Shown: positions 16,700 through 24,923 of the stretch, piece by piece
How the letters are laid out: every line of letters starts with the position of its first letter
Numbering within the stretch: position 1 is the first letter of the stretch
From: an uncultured Oscillospiraceae bacterium
GTDB lineage: Bacteria > Bacillota > Clostridia > Oscillospirales > Acutalibacteraceae
DNA length: 61,401 nucleotides
Reading direction: 5' to 3'
NCBI GenBank assembly: GCA_900542575.1
Contig: UQOE01000012.1
Coordinates: 1-61,401 of the forward strand
Program-made: the position numbers and the translations under genes
Notes under the pieces: generated by a model
The model's input: the letters and a program-made list of their open reading frames with translations, nothing else
Told to the model about the DNA's origin: nothing
Database searches by the model: none

Positions 16700-16726
16700 G
16701 GCCCCGGCGAAAGTCGGGGCCTTTTT
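16700..16726 (+). terminator. terminator after hypA
   Basis: Stem GGCCCCG / CGGGGCC with an eight-base loop followed by TTTTT, five bases past the hypA stop. Confidence 0.85.
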
Positions 16727-16738
16727 CCTGCCTCCTGC

Positions 16739-16751
16739 TCCAAATTTGATA
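16739..16751 (+). repeat. 13-bp direct repeat, left
   Basis: TCCAAATTTGATA, identical to 17548-17560. The two copies bracket the nuclease-like gene at 16804-17547. The right copy is part of dispersed repeat Q. Confidence 0.7.
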
Positions 16752-16803
16752 CCATCGGTGCCAGATGGTTGAAGTCGGCGGGCAAGGCGGCTAAGCTTAG
16801 ACC

Positions 16804-17547
16804 ATGAATCGACTTCAGGAATTAAATCAGGTCATTGCTGAGGCAGAGCAGGAGCTGGAAGGAATGCCGGAAGGGCGGCTGAAAGCCATGGGTCGTTATT
16901 ATCAATACTGCAGTCCAAACGAAACTCGATATCTGCATGCTCCGGAAGACGAGGTGCTGCTTTACAAATTAGAGCGTAAGCAATATCTGGAAAAAATCGT
17001 TCGCTCTGCGAAAAAAGAGAAAAACGCCATTCTGACCTATCGGAAAAACTGCCCGGCCATCCCATATGAAAAAATTTATAACTCGCTGCCTCCCCAGAGA
17101 CAGGAACTGCTGCAGCCGTGGAAAACCCCCAGACAAAAGTGGGAGCAAGAGCCCTACCCGCAGAAAAGGCCACCGGACAGCAGTGCCTATCTCTGTCCAA
17201 ACGGGCTGCGCGTCCGATCTAAGTCGGAAGTGCTTATTGTCTCAAGACTCCTGCATTATGACGTTCCATTTCGGTATGAGTGCAGAGTCTATTTGAAGGG
17301 ATACGGTACAGTATTTCCAGATTTCACAATCTTTCTGCCTCAGAGCAGCCGCACGATTCTGTATGAGCACTTTGGCAGAATTGATGACCCGGAGTATGCT
17401 CAAAAAACTCTGAAGAAACTGCATCTGTATCAGAGAAATCAATATATTCCAGGAATCAATTTGTTTTTCACGACAGAAACTTTGGAGCATCCTCTCTCAA
17501 TGGAGACCATCGACGAACTTATTTCAACAATTTTCAAAAAGTGTTAG
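16804..17547 (+). CDS. hypothetical protein with a PD-(D/E)XK nuclease-like C-terminal domain
   Basis: 247 residues, no named family. The N-terminal half is charged and helical (KLERKQYLEKIVRSAKKEKNA). The C-terminal half shows SKSEVLIVSRLL, then VFPDFTI, then YEHFGRIDDPEYA, the E...PD...E pattern of restriction-endonuclease-like folds, though the usual ExK lysine is replaced (EHF). No clear ribosome site precedes the ATG. It is more AT-rich than its neighbours and flanked by 13-bp direct repeats, so probably acquired. A role in DNA cleavage or repair is inference. Confidence 0.7.
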   Translation: MNRLQELNQVIAEAEQELEGMPEGRLKAMGRYYQYCSPNETRYLHAPEDEVLLYKLERKQYLEKIVRSAKKEKNAILTYRKNCPAIPYEKIYNSLPPQRQELLQPWKTPRQKWEQEPYPQKRPPDSSAYLCPNGLRVRSKSEVLIVSRLLHYDVPFRYECRVYLKGYGTVFPDFTIFLPQSSRTILYEHFGRIDDPEYAQKTLKKLHLYQRNQYIPGINLFFTTETLEHPLSMETIDELISTIFKKC

Positions 17548-17614
17548 TCCAAATTTGATATATAGAATTTGGATTAAAATTTTCAAAATTTGGAATAACA
17601 AACGGGCCAATATG
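17536..17614 (+). repeat. dispersed AT-rich repeat Q, copy 1
   Basis: About 79 bases that align without gaps, at roughly 77 percent by my count, with the minus strand of 48901-48979. Both begin AAAGTGTTAGTCC and share AATTTGGATT and AAAATTTGGAATAAC. TCCAAATT (17548-17555) can pair with AATTTGGA. It overlaps the stop codon of the nuclease-like gene. Confidence 0.75.
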
Positions 17615-17623
17615 ATAAAAAAA

Positions 17624-17648
17624 GCAGCCCGCCACGACAGCGGACTGC
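17624..17648 (-). terminator. terminator after the Mrp gene
   Basis: Stem GCAGCCCGC / GCGGACTGC with one mismatch, 25 bases past the stop, followed on the minus strand by a run of seven T. Confidence 0.75.
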
Positions 17649-17672
17649 GAAAAATTTCAGATTTTTCAGAAT

Positions 17673-18467
17673 TCATTTAACCTCTTCGGCAATCTTGTCA
17701 AACGCCCGGTTGACCTCAACAATATTGATCTCCTCAATATTGCCGGCGTCGACGGCCTCGGCAACTTCGGGGTTGATCGGCAGGGTAGCAAGAACCGGAA
17801 CACCCAGCTGTTCAGCAATTTCAGAGGCCTTGGACTTTCCGAAGACATCAATGTGCCTGCCGCAGTCCGGGCACTCGAGATAGCTCATGTTCTCAATGAC
17901 TCCCAGGATGGGGACATTCATCATCTTAGCCATATTGAAGGCCTTCTTGACGATGAGCTGAACCAGGTCCTGCGGCGTGGTGACGACGACGATGCCCTTG
18001 ACCGGCAGGCTCTGATAGACGGTCAGCGGCACATCACCGGTTCCCGGAGGCATGTCGACAAACATATAGTCTACCTCGCCCCAGTCGACATCCTGCCAGA
18101 ACTGCTGCAGGACGCCGGCGACGACCGGGCCTCTCCAGACAACCGGCGCCTCTTCGTCGTCGAGAAGCAGGTTCATGGAGACTACTTTAATGCCCAGCCG
18201 GGTCTCGGCCGGTTCAATGCCGACGCCCTCAATGGCGGTCAGCTGACGGTGCAGGCCAAAGCCTTTCGGGATGGACGGACCGGTGACATCGGCGTCCATA
18301 ATAGCGGTGTCCTTGCCCTTCTTGGCCGCAGAACATGCGAGCATGGAAGTGACAAGGGATTTCCCGACGCCGCCCTTGCCGCTGGCGACAGCAATGACGT
18401 TTTTCACGTGGCTGAATTGGTTGGCATCCCAGAGGAAATCCTCGGGGTTCATCTGATTTTCAGGCAT
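17673..18467 (-). CDS. Mrp/NBP35 family P-loop ATPase, Fe-S cluster carrier
   Basis: 264 residues. Deviant Walker A ASGKGGVGKS at 28-37, switch DADVTGPSIPK, Walker B FVDMPPGTGD and the C-terminal cluster-binding CxxC in LECPDCG. Mrp/ApbC proteins bind and transfer [4Fe-4S] clusters to apoproteins in the cytoplasm, fitting a region rich in Fe-S enzymes. TadA follows upstream on the same strand after 18 bases, so these genes are probably co-transcribed. Confidence 0.93.
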   Translation of the reverse strand: MPENQMNPEDFLWDANQFSHVKNVIAVASGKGGVGKSLVTSMLACSAAKKGKDTAIMDADVTGPSIPKGFGLHRQLTAIEGVGIEPAETRLGIKVVSMNLLLDDEEAPVVWRGPVVAGVLQQFWQDVDWGEVDYMFVDMPPGTGDVPLTVYQSLPVKGIVVVTTPQDLVQLIVKKAFNMAKMMNVPILGVIENMSYLECPDCGRHIDVFGKSKASEIAEQLGVPVLATLPINPEVAEAVDAGNIEEINIVEVNRAFDKIAEEVK

Positions 18468-18485
18468 TGGGTTACCCTCCTAATT

Positions 18486-18959
18486 TCATTTTTTCCAGTT
18501 TTTTCCGGCCCCTCCGGTACGGCGCAGCTCCCGAAAGAAGTTCCGCAGCAACGCGGCACACTCCTCTTCCAGGATGCCACCGACGGCGACCGGTTTATGG
18601 TTATACGGTAAATCGAACAGGTTGACGATGCTCCCGCAGGAGCCCGCCTTCGGGTCCGATGCTCCATAATAGACATGGACAATGCGGGAATTGATGATGG
18701 CCCCCGCACACATGGGGCAGGGTTCCAGCGTCACGTAGAGGTTGCACTGCCAGAGGCGCCATCCGCCGAGGGTCCGGCAGGCGTCGTCAATGGCCTCAAT
18801 CTCCGCATGGGACAGCGCGTTTTTGCTGGTCTCCCGCCGGTTGTGGCCCCGGCCGACGATCTCTTCCCCGCGGACGACTACAGCTCCAATGGGCACTTCC
18901 CCCTCGTCCGCGGCCTTTCGGGCCTCTTCCAGGGCGGCCCGCATAAATTTCTCTTCCAT
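18486..18959 (-). CDS. tadA: tRNA-specific adenosine deaminase
   Basis: Converts A34 to inosine in tRNA-Arg(ACG). 157 residues with the cytidine/deoxycytidylate deaminase zinc site: HAE (His51, Glu53) and PCPMC (Cys81, Cys84), plus the TadA-type C-terminus NHKPVAVGGILEEECAALL. It starts three bases after the CPBP protease gene ends, implying a shared transcript. Confidence 0.93.
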   Translation of the reverse strand: MEEKFMRAALEEARKAADEGEVPIGAVVVRGEEIVGRGHNRRETSKNALSHAEIEAIDDACRTLGGWRLWQCNLYVTLEPCPMCAGAIINSRIVHVYYGASDPKAGSCGSIVNLFDLPYNHKPVAVGGILEEECAALLRNFFRELRRTGGAGKNWKK

Positions 18960-18962
18960 ACC

Positions 18963-19934
18963 TCACCCCCGCGATACAGTGGCAAACACCGCATGAAACA
19001 GCAGCACCAGAGAAATAAACATGGGAAGCGAAAGGATGGTGTACAGTTCCGCCTGCCAGCGGTTGACGCGCTTCTCCTGTGCCGTCTCACCGGGGTTCTG
19101 CAGGACCTCGCGGTCCCGCCAGCGGTAGCCGGTGCGCAGCAGGACAATGCACATGAGTCCAATGGCTATGGAAAACGTATAGACAAGGACCACGACCACC
19201 GCTGTGTTCATGGTGTTCCCCTTGTCGTTGAGCGCGGACATGACAACCGCGTAGGTGTTGTTCAGAAAATGGATGGCAATTCCGGTCCAGAGACTGTCTG
19301 TGGCAATGGCCAGGCGGCCGATGACGATGCCCAGCAGGAAGGCAAAGGGCGCCTGGGTGGCGTTGCCGTGCATGAGGGCAAACAGCAGGGAGCTGATGCC
19401 GATGGCCATGCTCTCGCCGTACTTGCGCAAGCTCTGCAGCACGACGCCCCGCAGCGCATATTCCTCGCAAAGTGCCGGGACAAAGGCGTCCGCCAGAATG
19501 GACCAGAAATAGCCGCCCGCGGTCGTGGGCGTGCCGAATGAGGCGGAATCAAACGTGAATCCTGCGTTCTCCATGGAGACCACAAACCAGGAGGTGAACA
19601 GGTTGCTCAGCATGCAGGCCATGAATCCGACGCCGAGCGCACACCAGAACAGAGCTGCGTTCTTCGGCTTCTGAAACGGGATCAGCGAGCCGCGGGCCCG
19701 CCCCTGGATGTGCTCCACCCAGATTCGACAGAGGGAAAATGGCAGCAGGATGGCAAGTACAGTATAGAGCACCTGAAACAGGCACTCCACCGTGAAGGTC
19801 TTCGGAAGAATTTCCGCCGCATAAATGCGGCGGACCAGCAGGGAGATCCCCGTTCCGAGCAGCATAAAGACGATCAGCGCAATGCCGAGCACACCGCTGA
19901 CCTTTATTAGCTCTCGTCTGGTGGATTTTTCCAT
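18963..19934 (-). CDS. CPBP family intramembrane glutamic endopeptidase
   Basis: 323 residues, about eight membrane segments. The three CPBP (Abi/CAAX protease-like) motifs are present: EEYALR (Glu157, Glu158, Arg162), FALMHG (His189) and HFLNN (His222, Asn226). Members process peptides or act in bacteriocin immunity; no bacteriocin gene is adjacent, so the substrate is unknown. Upstream gene of a probable CPBP-tadA-mrp transcript. Confidence 0.9.
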   Translation of the reverse strand: MEKSTRRELIKVSGVLGIALIVFMLLGTGISLLVRRIYAAEILPKTFTVECLFQVLYTVLAILLPFSLCRIWVEHIQGRARGSLIPFQKPKNAALFWCALGVGFMACMLSNLFTSWFVVSMENAGFTFDSASFGTPTTAGGYFWSILADAFVPALCEEYALRGVVLQSLRKYGESMAIGISSLLFALMHGNATQAPFAFLLGIVIGRLAIATDSLWTGIAIHFLNNTYAVVMSALNDKGNTMNTAVVVVLVYTFSIAIGLMCIVLLRTGYRWRDREVLQNPGETAQEKRVNRWQAELYTILSLPMFISLVLLFHAVFATVSRG

Positions 19935-20009
19935 GCAGCTCTCCTCCGGACAAGGGGCAGGACCGGCCCGCGTGCAGACCGATTCTGCCCCTCAACAAAT
20001 TTCATTCCG

Positions 20010-20384
20010 TTATGCTTCTGCAATAACCTCAACTTCAACCAGTGCGCCGGCCGGAAGCTTTGCGACTTCCACGCAGGAACGCGCCGGTTTGGAAGTGAAG
20101 TACTGGCCGTAGATCTCGTTAAAGGCACCGAAGTCGCCGATGTCGTCCAGGAAGCAGGTCGTCTTGACGACCTTGGAGAAGTCGGTGCCGGCGGCCTTCA
20201 GGACCTCGGCGAGGTTCTTGCAGACCTGATGGGTCTGGCCCTCAATGTCTGCGGCGGTAATTTTTCCGGCTGCCGGATCGATGGCAATCTGGCCGGAAGT
20301 GAAGACGAGTCCGCCGACCTTTTTGGCCTGGGAATACGGGCCGAGAGCGGCCGGGGCGGTATCGGTATGTACATTTTCAATCAT
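20010..20384 (-). CDS. ridA: RidA family reactive enamine/imine deaminase
   Basis: 124 residues of the YjgF/YER057c/UK114 family (PYSQAKKVGGLVFTSGQIAIDP, then SKPARSCVEVAKLPAGALVEVEVIA with the substrate-binding Arg). It hydrolyses 2-aminocrotonate and 2-aminoacrylate, unstable products of PLP enzymes. It lies 13 bases after ilvA, whose product is its substrate, so the pairing is functional. The ATG at 20384 has AGGAGG; the longer open frame merely overlaps ilvA. Confidence 0.94.
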   Translation of the reverse strand: MIENVHTDTAPAALGPYSQAKKVGGLVFTSGQIAIDPAAGKITAADIEGQTHQVCKNLAEVLKAAGTDFSKVVKTTCFLDDIGDFGAFNEIYGQYFTSKPARSCVEVAKLPAGALVEVEVIAEA

Positions 20385-20397
20385 GGTTGGTTCCTCC

Positions 20398-21597
20398 TTA
20401 GAACTGGACAAAGTGGAATCCGGCATCGGTGAGGGCCTTCTTGATCTCCTCGCCGTGCTCGAAGTTCTTGGTTTCCATCGTAATGCGGAGTTTGGCGTCC
20501 GTAATGTTGGTCTCCTCCGAGGCCTTCTCATGGTGAATCATCGTAACGTTGCCGCCCGCCTTGGAAATACAGTTGGCGACGCCGAGCAGCTGGCCCGGCT
20601 TGTCCTCCAGCGAGACCTCGATGGACATGGTGCGGCCGGTCTTAAGAAGACCGCGGTCGATGACGCGGGACAGGATGGTGACGTCGATATTACCGCCGGA
20701 GACCAGGCAGCAGACCTTCTTGCCCTTGACCGGGACCTTGTTGAACATGGCCGCCGCTACAGAAACGGCACCGGCTCCCTCTGAGATGAGCTTCTGATTT
20801 TCAATGAGCGCCAGAATGGCTGCGGCGATCTCGTCCTCCGACACGGTTACGACTTTGTCGACATACTTCTGTGTGAGGGCAAATGTGAGGTCGCCCGGTT
20901 CTTTGACCTGGATGCCGTCGGCAATGGTGCTGACGCTGTCCAGGCACTCAACCTTGCCGTCCTTCAGGGACTGGACCATGCTCGGAGCCCCTTCTGCCTG
21001 TACGCCGTAGACCTTGACATTCGGGTTCAGCTGTTTGATGGCATAGGCCACGCCGGAGATGAGTCCGCCGCCGCCGATGGGGACGATGACCGCGTCGACA
21101 TCCGAAAGCTGGTCAAGAATCTCCAGACCGATGGTGCCCTGACCGGCAATGACGTCCTCGTCGTTGAACGGGTGGACGAAGGTATAGCCCTCCTTGTCAC
21201 GGAGCTCAAGCGCTCTGGCATAGGCGTCGTCGTAGACGCCGGGGACCAGGACGACCTCTGCGCCGTAGGACTTGGTGGCCTCAACCTTGGAGATCGGCGC
21301 GCCGTCCGGCAGGCAGATGACGGACTTAATGCCGTACTTGGATGCCGCAAGGGCAACGCCCTGGGCGTGGTTGCCGGCCGAGCACGCAATAACGCCCTTG
21401 GCCTTCTCCTCGTCGGAGAGCTGGGAGATCTTAAAGCCGGCGCCGCGCACCTTGAAGGAACCGGTGACCTGGAGGTTCTCGGTCTTCAGATAGATGTCCG
21501 CGTCCGGATTAATCTTCGGTGCTTTGATCATGTCCGTCTTGCGGATAACGCTCCGCAGGACATAAGAGGCGTGGTAGATTTTGTCAAGGGTCAGCAT
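20398..21597 (-). CDS. ilvA: threonine ammonia-lyase
   Basis: PLP enzyme converting threonine to 2-oxobutanoate and ammonia. 399 residues: PLP lysine Lys49 in SFKVRGA, the glycine loop GGGGLISG and a C-terminal ACT-like domain (about 325-399, MSIEVSLEDKPGQLLGV). The length fits the short, catabolic TdcB/IlvA type. No other isoleucine genes are nearby and the adjacent ridA points to a catabolic or detoxifying setting. Confidence 0.93.
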   Translation of the reverse strand: MLTLDKIYHASYVLRSVIRKTDMIKAPKINPDADIYLKTENLQVTGSFKVRGAGFKISQLSDEEKAKGVIACSAGNHAQGVALAASKYGIKSVICLPDGAPISKVEATKSYGAEVVLVPGVYDDAYARALELRDKEGYTFVHPFNDEDVIAGQGTIGLEILDQLSDVDAVIVPIGGGGLISGVAYAIKQLNPNVKVYGVQAEGAPSMVQSLKDGKVECLDSVSTIADGIQVKEPGDLTFALTQKYVDKVVTVSEDEIAAAILALIENQKLISEGAGAVSVAAAMFNKVPVKGKKVCCLVSGGNIDVTILSRVIDRGLLKTGRTMSIEVSLEDKPGQLLGVANCISKAGGNVTMIHHEKASEETNITDAKLRITMETKNFEHGEEIKKALTDAGFHFVQF

Positions 21598-21671
21598 GGC
21601 GAATCTCTTCTTTCTACTTCAGGCAGTGTATTTTTTCCAATTATAGCACGACCGGGACAAATTGCAAAAAA

Positions 21672-21708
21672 GAGCCGCTGCCGGACTTCTGCAGTCGGAC
21701 AGCGGCTC
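21672..21708 (-). terminator. terminator between malic enzyme and ilvA
   Basis: Long GC-rich stem GAGCCGCTGCCGGACT / AGTCGGACAGCGGCTC with one bulge, flanked by A and T tracts, 24 bases past the malic-enzyme stop. Confidence 0.85.
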
Positions 21709-21731
21709 AAAATTTATGAAGTTACGCAGTC

Positions 21732-22904
21732 TCAGATGCGCGCTACGCCGGACTTCCGTGCGGCCTCTGCGACAGCAGCGGCGACAGCAGGACCAACACG
21801 CGGGTCAAACGCCTTCGGGATGATGTAGTCGGCGGAGAGCTCCTCGTCGGAGATAAGACCGGCAAGTGCATGAGCGGCGGCGACTTTCATCTCCTCGTTG
21901 ATGTCGCTTGCGCGGACATCAAAGGCACCGCGGAAGATGCCCGGGAATGCGAGGACGTTGTTGATCTGGTTCGGGTAGTCCGAACGGCCGGTGGAGACAA
22001 CCGCTGCTCCGCCCGCTTTTGCCTCGTCCGAGAAGATTTCCGGAGTCGGGTTTGCGCAGGCAAAGACAATGGCGTCTTTGTTCATGGTCTGGACCATTTC
22101 CTTGGTGACCGTGCCCGGAGCGGAGACGCCGATGAAGACGTCAGCGCCGACAAGCGCGTCAGCAAGAGAGCCCTGGACTTTGTCGAGGTTCGTGACTTCT
22201 GCCATTTCCTCTTTGATCCAGTTCAATCCGTCGCGGCCCTTGTAGATGGTACCCTTGCGGTCGCACATGATGACATTCTTGACTCCTGCAGAGAGAAGCA
22301 GTTTGACAATGGCGATGGCTGCAGCACCGGCGCCGGAGGTGACAACTTTGATGTCCTCCAGTTTCTTGCCGACGACCTTCAGAGCGTTGGTAAGACCGGC
22401 GAGGGTGATGACAGCGGTACCGTGCTGGTCGTCGTGGAAGATCGGGATGTCGCACTTCTCTTTGAGTTTGCGCTCAATTTCGAAGCATCGCGGAGCGGAG
22501 ATATCCTCGAGGTTGACGCCGCCGAAGGACCCGGAGATCTGGTAAACCGTTTCGACGATGGTGTCGACGTCCTGGCTCTTAATGCAGAGCGGGAACGCGT
22601 CGACGTTGCCGAAGTTCTTGAAGAGCACGCATTTGCCCTCCATAACCGGCATGCCTGCCTCGGCGCCGATGTTGCCGAGTCCGAGGACTGCGGAACCGTC
22701 GGTGACGACGAGTGCAAGGTTTGCACGGCGGGTGAGCTCATAGCTCTGGTTGATGTCGTCCTTAATAGCAAGGCAGGGAGCCGCTACGCCGGGCGTATAG
22801 GCAAGAGACAGGTCATCTTCGTTCTTGGTCGGAACGGTGGAGACGACTTCAATCTTACCCTTCCACTCTCTGTGGAGTCTTAAAGATTCTTTTGCGTAAT
22901 CCAT
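21732..22904 (-). CDS. NAD(P)-dependent malic enzyme
   Basis: Oxidatively decarboxylates malate to pyruvate. 390 residues, the short prokaryotic form: LAYTPGVAAPC, metal-binding IFHDDQHGTAVI, the nucleotide loop SGAGAAAIAIVKLL and FACANPTPEI. It directly follows the Ldh2-family dehydrogenase on the same strand (42-base gap), so the two form a malate/2-hydroxyacid module feeding pyruvate. Confidence 0.93.
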   Translation of the reverse strand: MDYAKESLRLHREWKGKIEVVSTVPTKNEDDLSLAYTPGVAAPCLAIKDDINQSYELTRRANLALVVTDGSAVLGLGNIGAEAGMPVMEGKCVLFKNFGNVDAFPLCIKSQDVDTIVETVYQISGSFGGVNLEDISAPRCFEIERKLKEKCDIPIFHDDQHGTAVITLAGLTNALKVVGKKLEDIKVVTSGAGAAAIAIVKLLLSAGVKNVIMCDRKGTIYKGRDGLNWIKEEMAEVTNLDKVQGSLADALVGADVFIGVSAPGTVTKEMVQTMNKDAIVFACANPTPEIFSDEAKAGGAAVVSTGRSDYPNQINNVLAFPGIFRGAFDVRASDINEEMKVAAAHALAGLISDEELSADYIIPKAFDPRVGPAVAAAVAEAARKSGVARI

Positions 22905-22946
22905 GAAAAATGCACCTATCTAAATTTAATGTATTTGCAGTTCAGC

Positions 22947-24056
22947 TTATTCCCACGGGAACTTGTACTGAGTAAGGCCGAGCTCGTCACGAACCTGGCA
23001 GATTTCCTTCTGTACAGGCTCAGTTACCGGAACGCCCTTGTCCTTACGATACTGCCAGATGTCCCACTCTTTTTCGCCTGCGGTGTAGATTCTCTCTTCA
23101 CCAGGAGCGACCGTGGAGTTGCGGACGGAGCGAATGATTTCGCCGGCTTTCTTGCGGAAGACATCTTCGCCGAGGAAGTGGTTGGTGTCGATGGCGATAA
23201 AGAAGTGACCGAGATGATACGGAACAAGGTTGCCATTCTCATCTTTGCCGTTGAGGGCCTTACCATAGTTGCCGTCCTGAAGAGCAGCGGAGAGAAGCTC
23301 AACAACCATAGCGTAGCCATAGCCTTTGTATCCGCCAAGAGCTTCGCCGATACCGCCGAGGGTGGTAAGAGCAGCCTGGCCGGCACGGATCTTCTTCAGA
23401 GCCTCGCCGGCGTCGCCGGTGACCTCTTTGCCGTCACGGCCGATGACCGTACCCGGATGTACATCCTCACCGATTCTCTCATAGTACTCAATTTTACCGT
23501 TCTGGGTAATGGAGGTTGCGCAGTCGATAACGAAGTTGAAGTCCTCATCGGTCGGAAGGCCCCAGGTCATGGGGTTGGTACCGAACATGCCGTCAACACC
23601 GAAGGTCGGAGCAACGGACGGACGGGCGTTCGTGCCGGTGATGCCGATGCAGCCCTGCTTTGCAGCCATGGAAGCATAGTAGCCTGCAATGCCGTAGTGG
23701 CAGGAATTGCGGACAGCGACCATGCCCATGCCGTATTTCTTAGCCTTATCGATAGCCATCTGCATGGACTTGTAGCCGATAACCTGACCCATACCGTCAT
23801 GGCCGTCAACGACCGCGGTGGTCTCAGTCTCTTTTACAATTTCATAGTTGGTGACAGGGTTCTGGATTCCGGCTTTAATGCGGTCCAGATAGATCGGTTT
23901 AAAGCGGTTGCAGCCGTGAGACTCAATACCGCGTCTGTCGGACTCAAGAAGAACGTCGGTGCAGATTTTTGCATCTTCTTCCGGAATACCATAGCCAACG
24001 AAAGCGTCGGTTACGAAATTGGTAATCGTGTCCCAGTCAACATATACTCTTGGCAT
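22947..24056 (-). CDS. Ldh2-family malate/L-lactate (2-hydroxyacid) dehydrogenase
   Basis: 369 residues of the Ldh2/ComC/YlbC fold, unrelated to classical LDH: ESDRRGIESHGCNRF, the catalytic-His region RNSCHYGIAGYY, GTNPMTWGLPT and GGYKGYGYAMVVELLSAAL. NAD(P)-dependent oxidation of malate, lactate or a related hydroxyacid; the neighbour suggests malate. The ATG at 24056 is chosen over the longer frame because AAGGAG lies eleven bases ahead and the preceding residues are not family-like. Confidence 0.9.
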   Translation of the reverse strand: MPRVYVDWDTITNFVTDAFVGYGIPEEDAKICTDVLLESDRRGIESHGCNRFKPIYLDRIKAGIQNPVTNYEIVKETETTAVVDGHDGMGQVIGYKSMQMAIDKAKKYGMGMVAVRNSCHYGIAGYYASMAAKQGCIGITGTNARPSVAPTFGVDGMFGTNPMTWGLPTDEDFNFVIDCATSITQNGKIEYYERIGEDVHPGTVIGRDGKEVTGDAGEALKKIRAGQAALTTLGGIGEALGGYKGYGYAMVVELLSAALQDGNYGKALNGKDENGNLVPYHLGHFFIAIDTNHFLGEDVFRKKAGEIIRSVRNSTVAPGEERIYTAGEKEWDIWQYRKDKGVPVTEPVQKEICQVRDELGLTQYKFPWE

Positions 24057-24159
24057 AATCGTACAACTCCTTATACACTTTTTCCCGCCCGGTTCTGAGA
24101 CCGAAAACGGAAAAGTTATTAACTTGTCGGGCAAAATTGCCCAACGTGCTACATCTTAT

Positions 24160-24188
24160 AGTTTACAACCGCGTTATTTTTATATCAA
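24160..24188 (-). promoter_or_regulatory. promoter for the malate module
   Basis: Minus-strand -35 TTGATA (24183-24188) and -10 TAAACT (24160-24165) with a 17-base spacer, about 100 bases before the gene starting at 24056. A GGGCAA...TTGCCC inverted repeat lies just downstream. Confidence 0.6.
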
Positions 24189-24242
24189 TAGAATTTGTGA
24201 AAAATTCCAAATCGAGTCCGGCACAGATGTCTAAAATGCGAC

Positions 24243-24280
24243 AAAAACGGCCCTCTCCCGTCAGGGTTTGGGCCGTTTTT
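24243..24280 (-). terminator. terminator after the HD-domain gene
   Basis: Stem AAAAACGGCCC / GGGCCGTTTTT around a GC-rich loop, just past the stop at 24285; the flanking A and T tracts would serve both strands. Confidence 0.8.
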
Positions 24281-24284
24281 CACG

Positions 24285-24923
24285 TTATGGCTCCTCCGGT
24301 TTCCGGTCGCCGAGGTCATCTTTCAGATGCCCCTTCCGAACATTCGGGAGGATGAAATTTTTGTAGGCGTAGTTCCAGAGAATCTCCGATCCCTCGTCGG
24401 TGGAGGCGTTTCGCTTCAGTACCTGGCTCAAGGCAATTCCGTTCTCTTCCCAGCTGGTCCCCTCGCTCGCATTGTTGAGCATGGTGGGCTGAATGTTGTC
24501 CAGCGTACGAGCGAACTGCGCTTCCGGGCTGTCTCCCACATTGAACTCGTTGAAGAGCATTGCGAACGCAAAGGCCTGATCCTCCGGCAGACGGGAAAAC
24601 AGCTTTTCTGCGGCATCCGCCTCCCGGTTCTCCTGGGTCTTCTTCCCCTCTTCGTCGTAGGCGTAGGTGTCCCCGGCATAGATTTCCACCAGATCATGGA
24701 TGAGCACCATGCTGATCGTCTTCAGGACGTCGATCTCCTCGTTGGCATATTCCGAGAGGATCAGGGCCATAACGGCCATGTGCCAGGCGTGCTCGGCATC
24801 GTCTTCCATGCGGGAATTGTCGTGGAGCGGCGTGCGCCGGACGACTTCTTTCTCCTTGTCAATTTCCAGCAGGAAGTCAAACTGCTGCCGGATGCGCTCG
24901 GAGTCCCAGTCATTTTCTTTCAT
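24285..24923 (-). CDS. HD-domain phosphohydrolase (YfbR/5'-nucleotidase-like)
   Basis: 212 residues. Metal-binding HD motif: RMEDDAEHAWHMAVMAL (first His), VLIHDLVEIYAGD (His-Asp), consistent with HD_3/YfbR-type dNMP phosphohydrolases. Its start overlaps the end of the VTT membrane protein gene by 14 bases, so the two are co-translated. Substrate by analogy only. Confidence 0.85.
   Translation of the reverse strand: MKENDWDSERIRQQFDFLLEIDKEKEVVRRTPLHDNSRMEDDAEHAWHMAVMALILSEYANEEIDVLKTISMVLIHDLVEIYAGDTYAYDEEGKKTQENREADAAEKLFSRLPEDQAFAFAMLFNEFNVGDSPEAQFARTLDNIQPTMLNNASEGTSWEENGIALSQVLKRNASTDEGSEILWNYAYKNFILPNVRKGHLKDDLGDRKPEEP

Noticed and set aside
22929..24098. 389-residue plus-strand open frame
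   Set aside because: Antisense shadow of the Ldh2-family dehydrogenase, whose motifs are unmistakable on the other strand.
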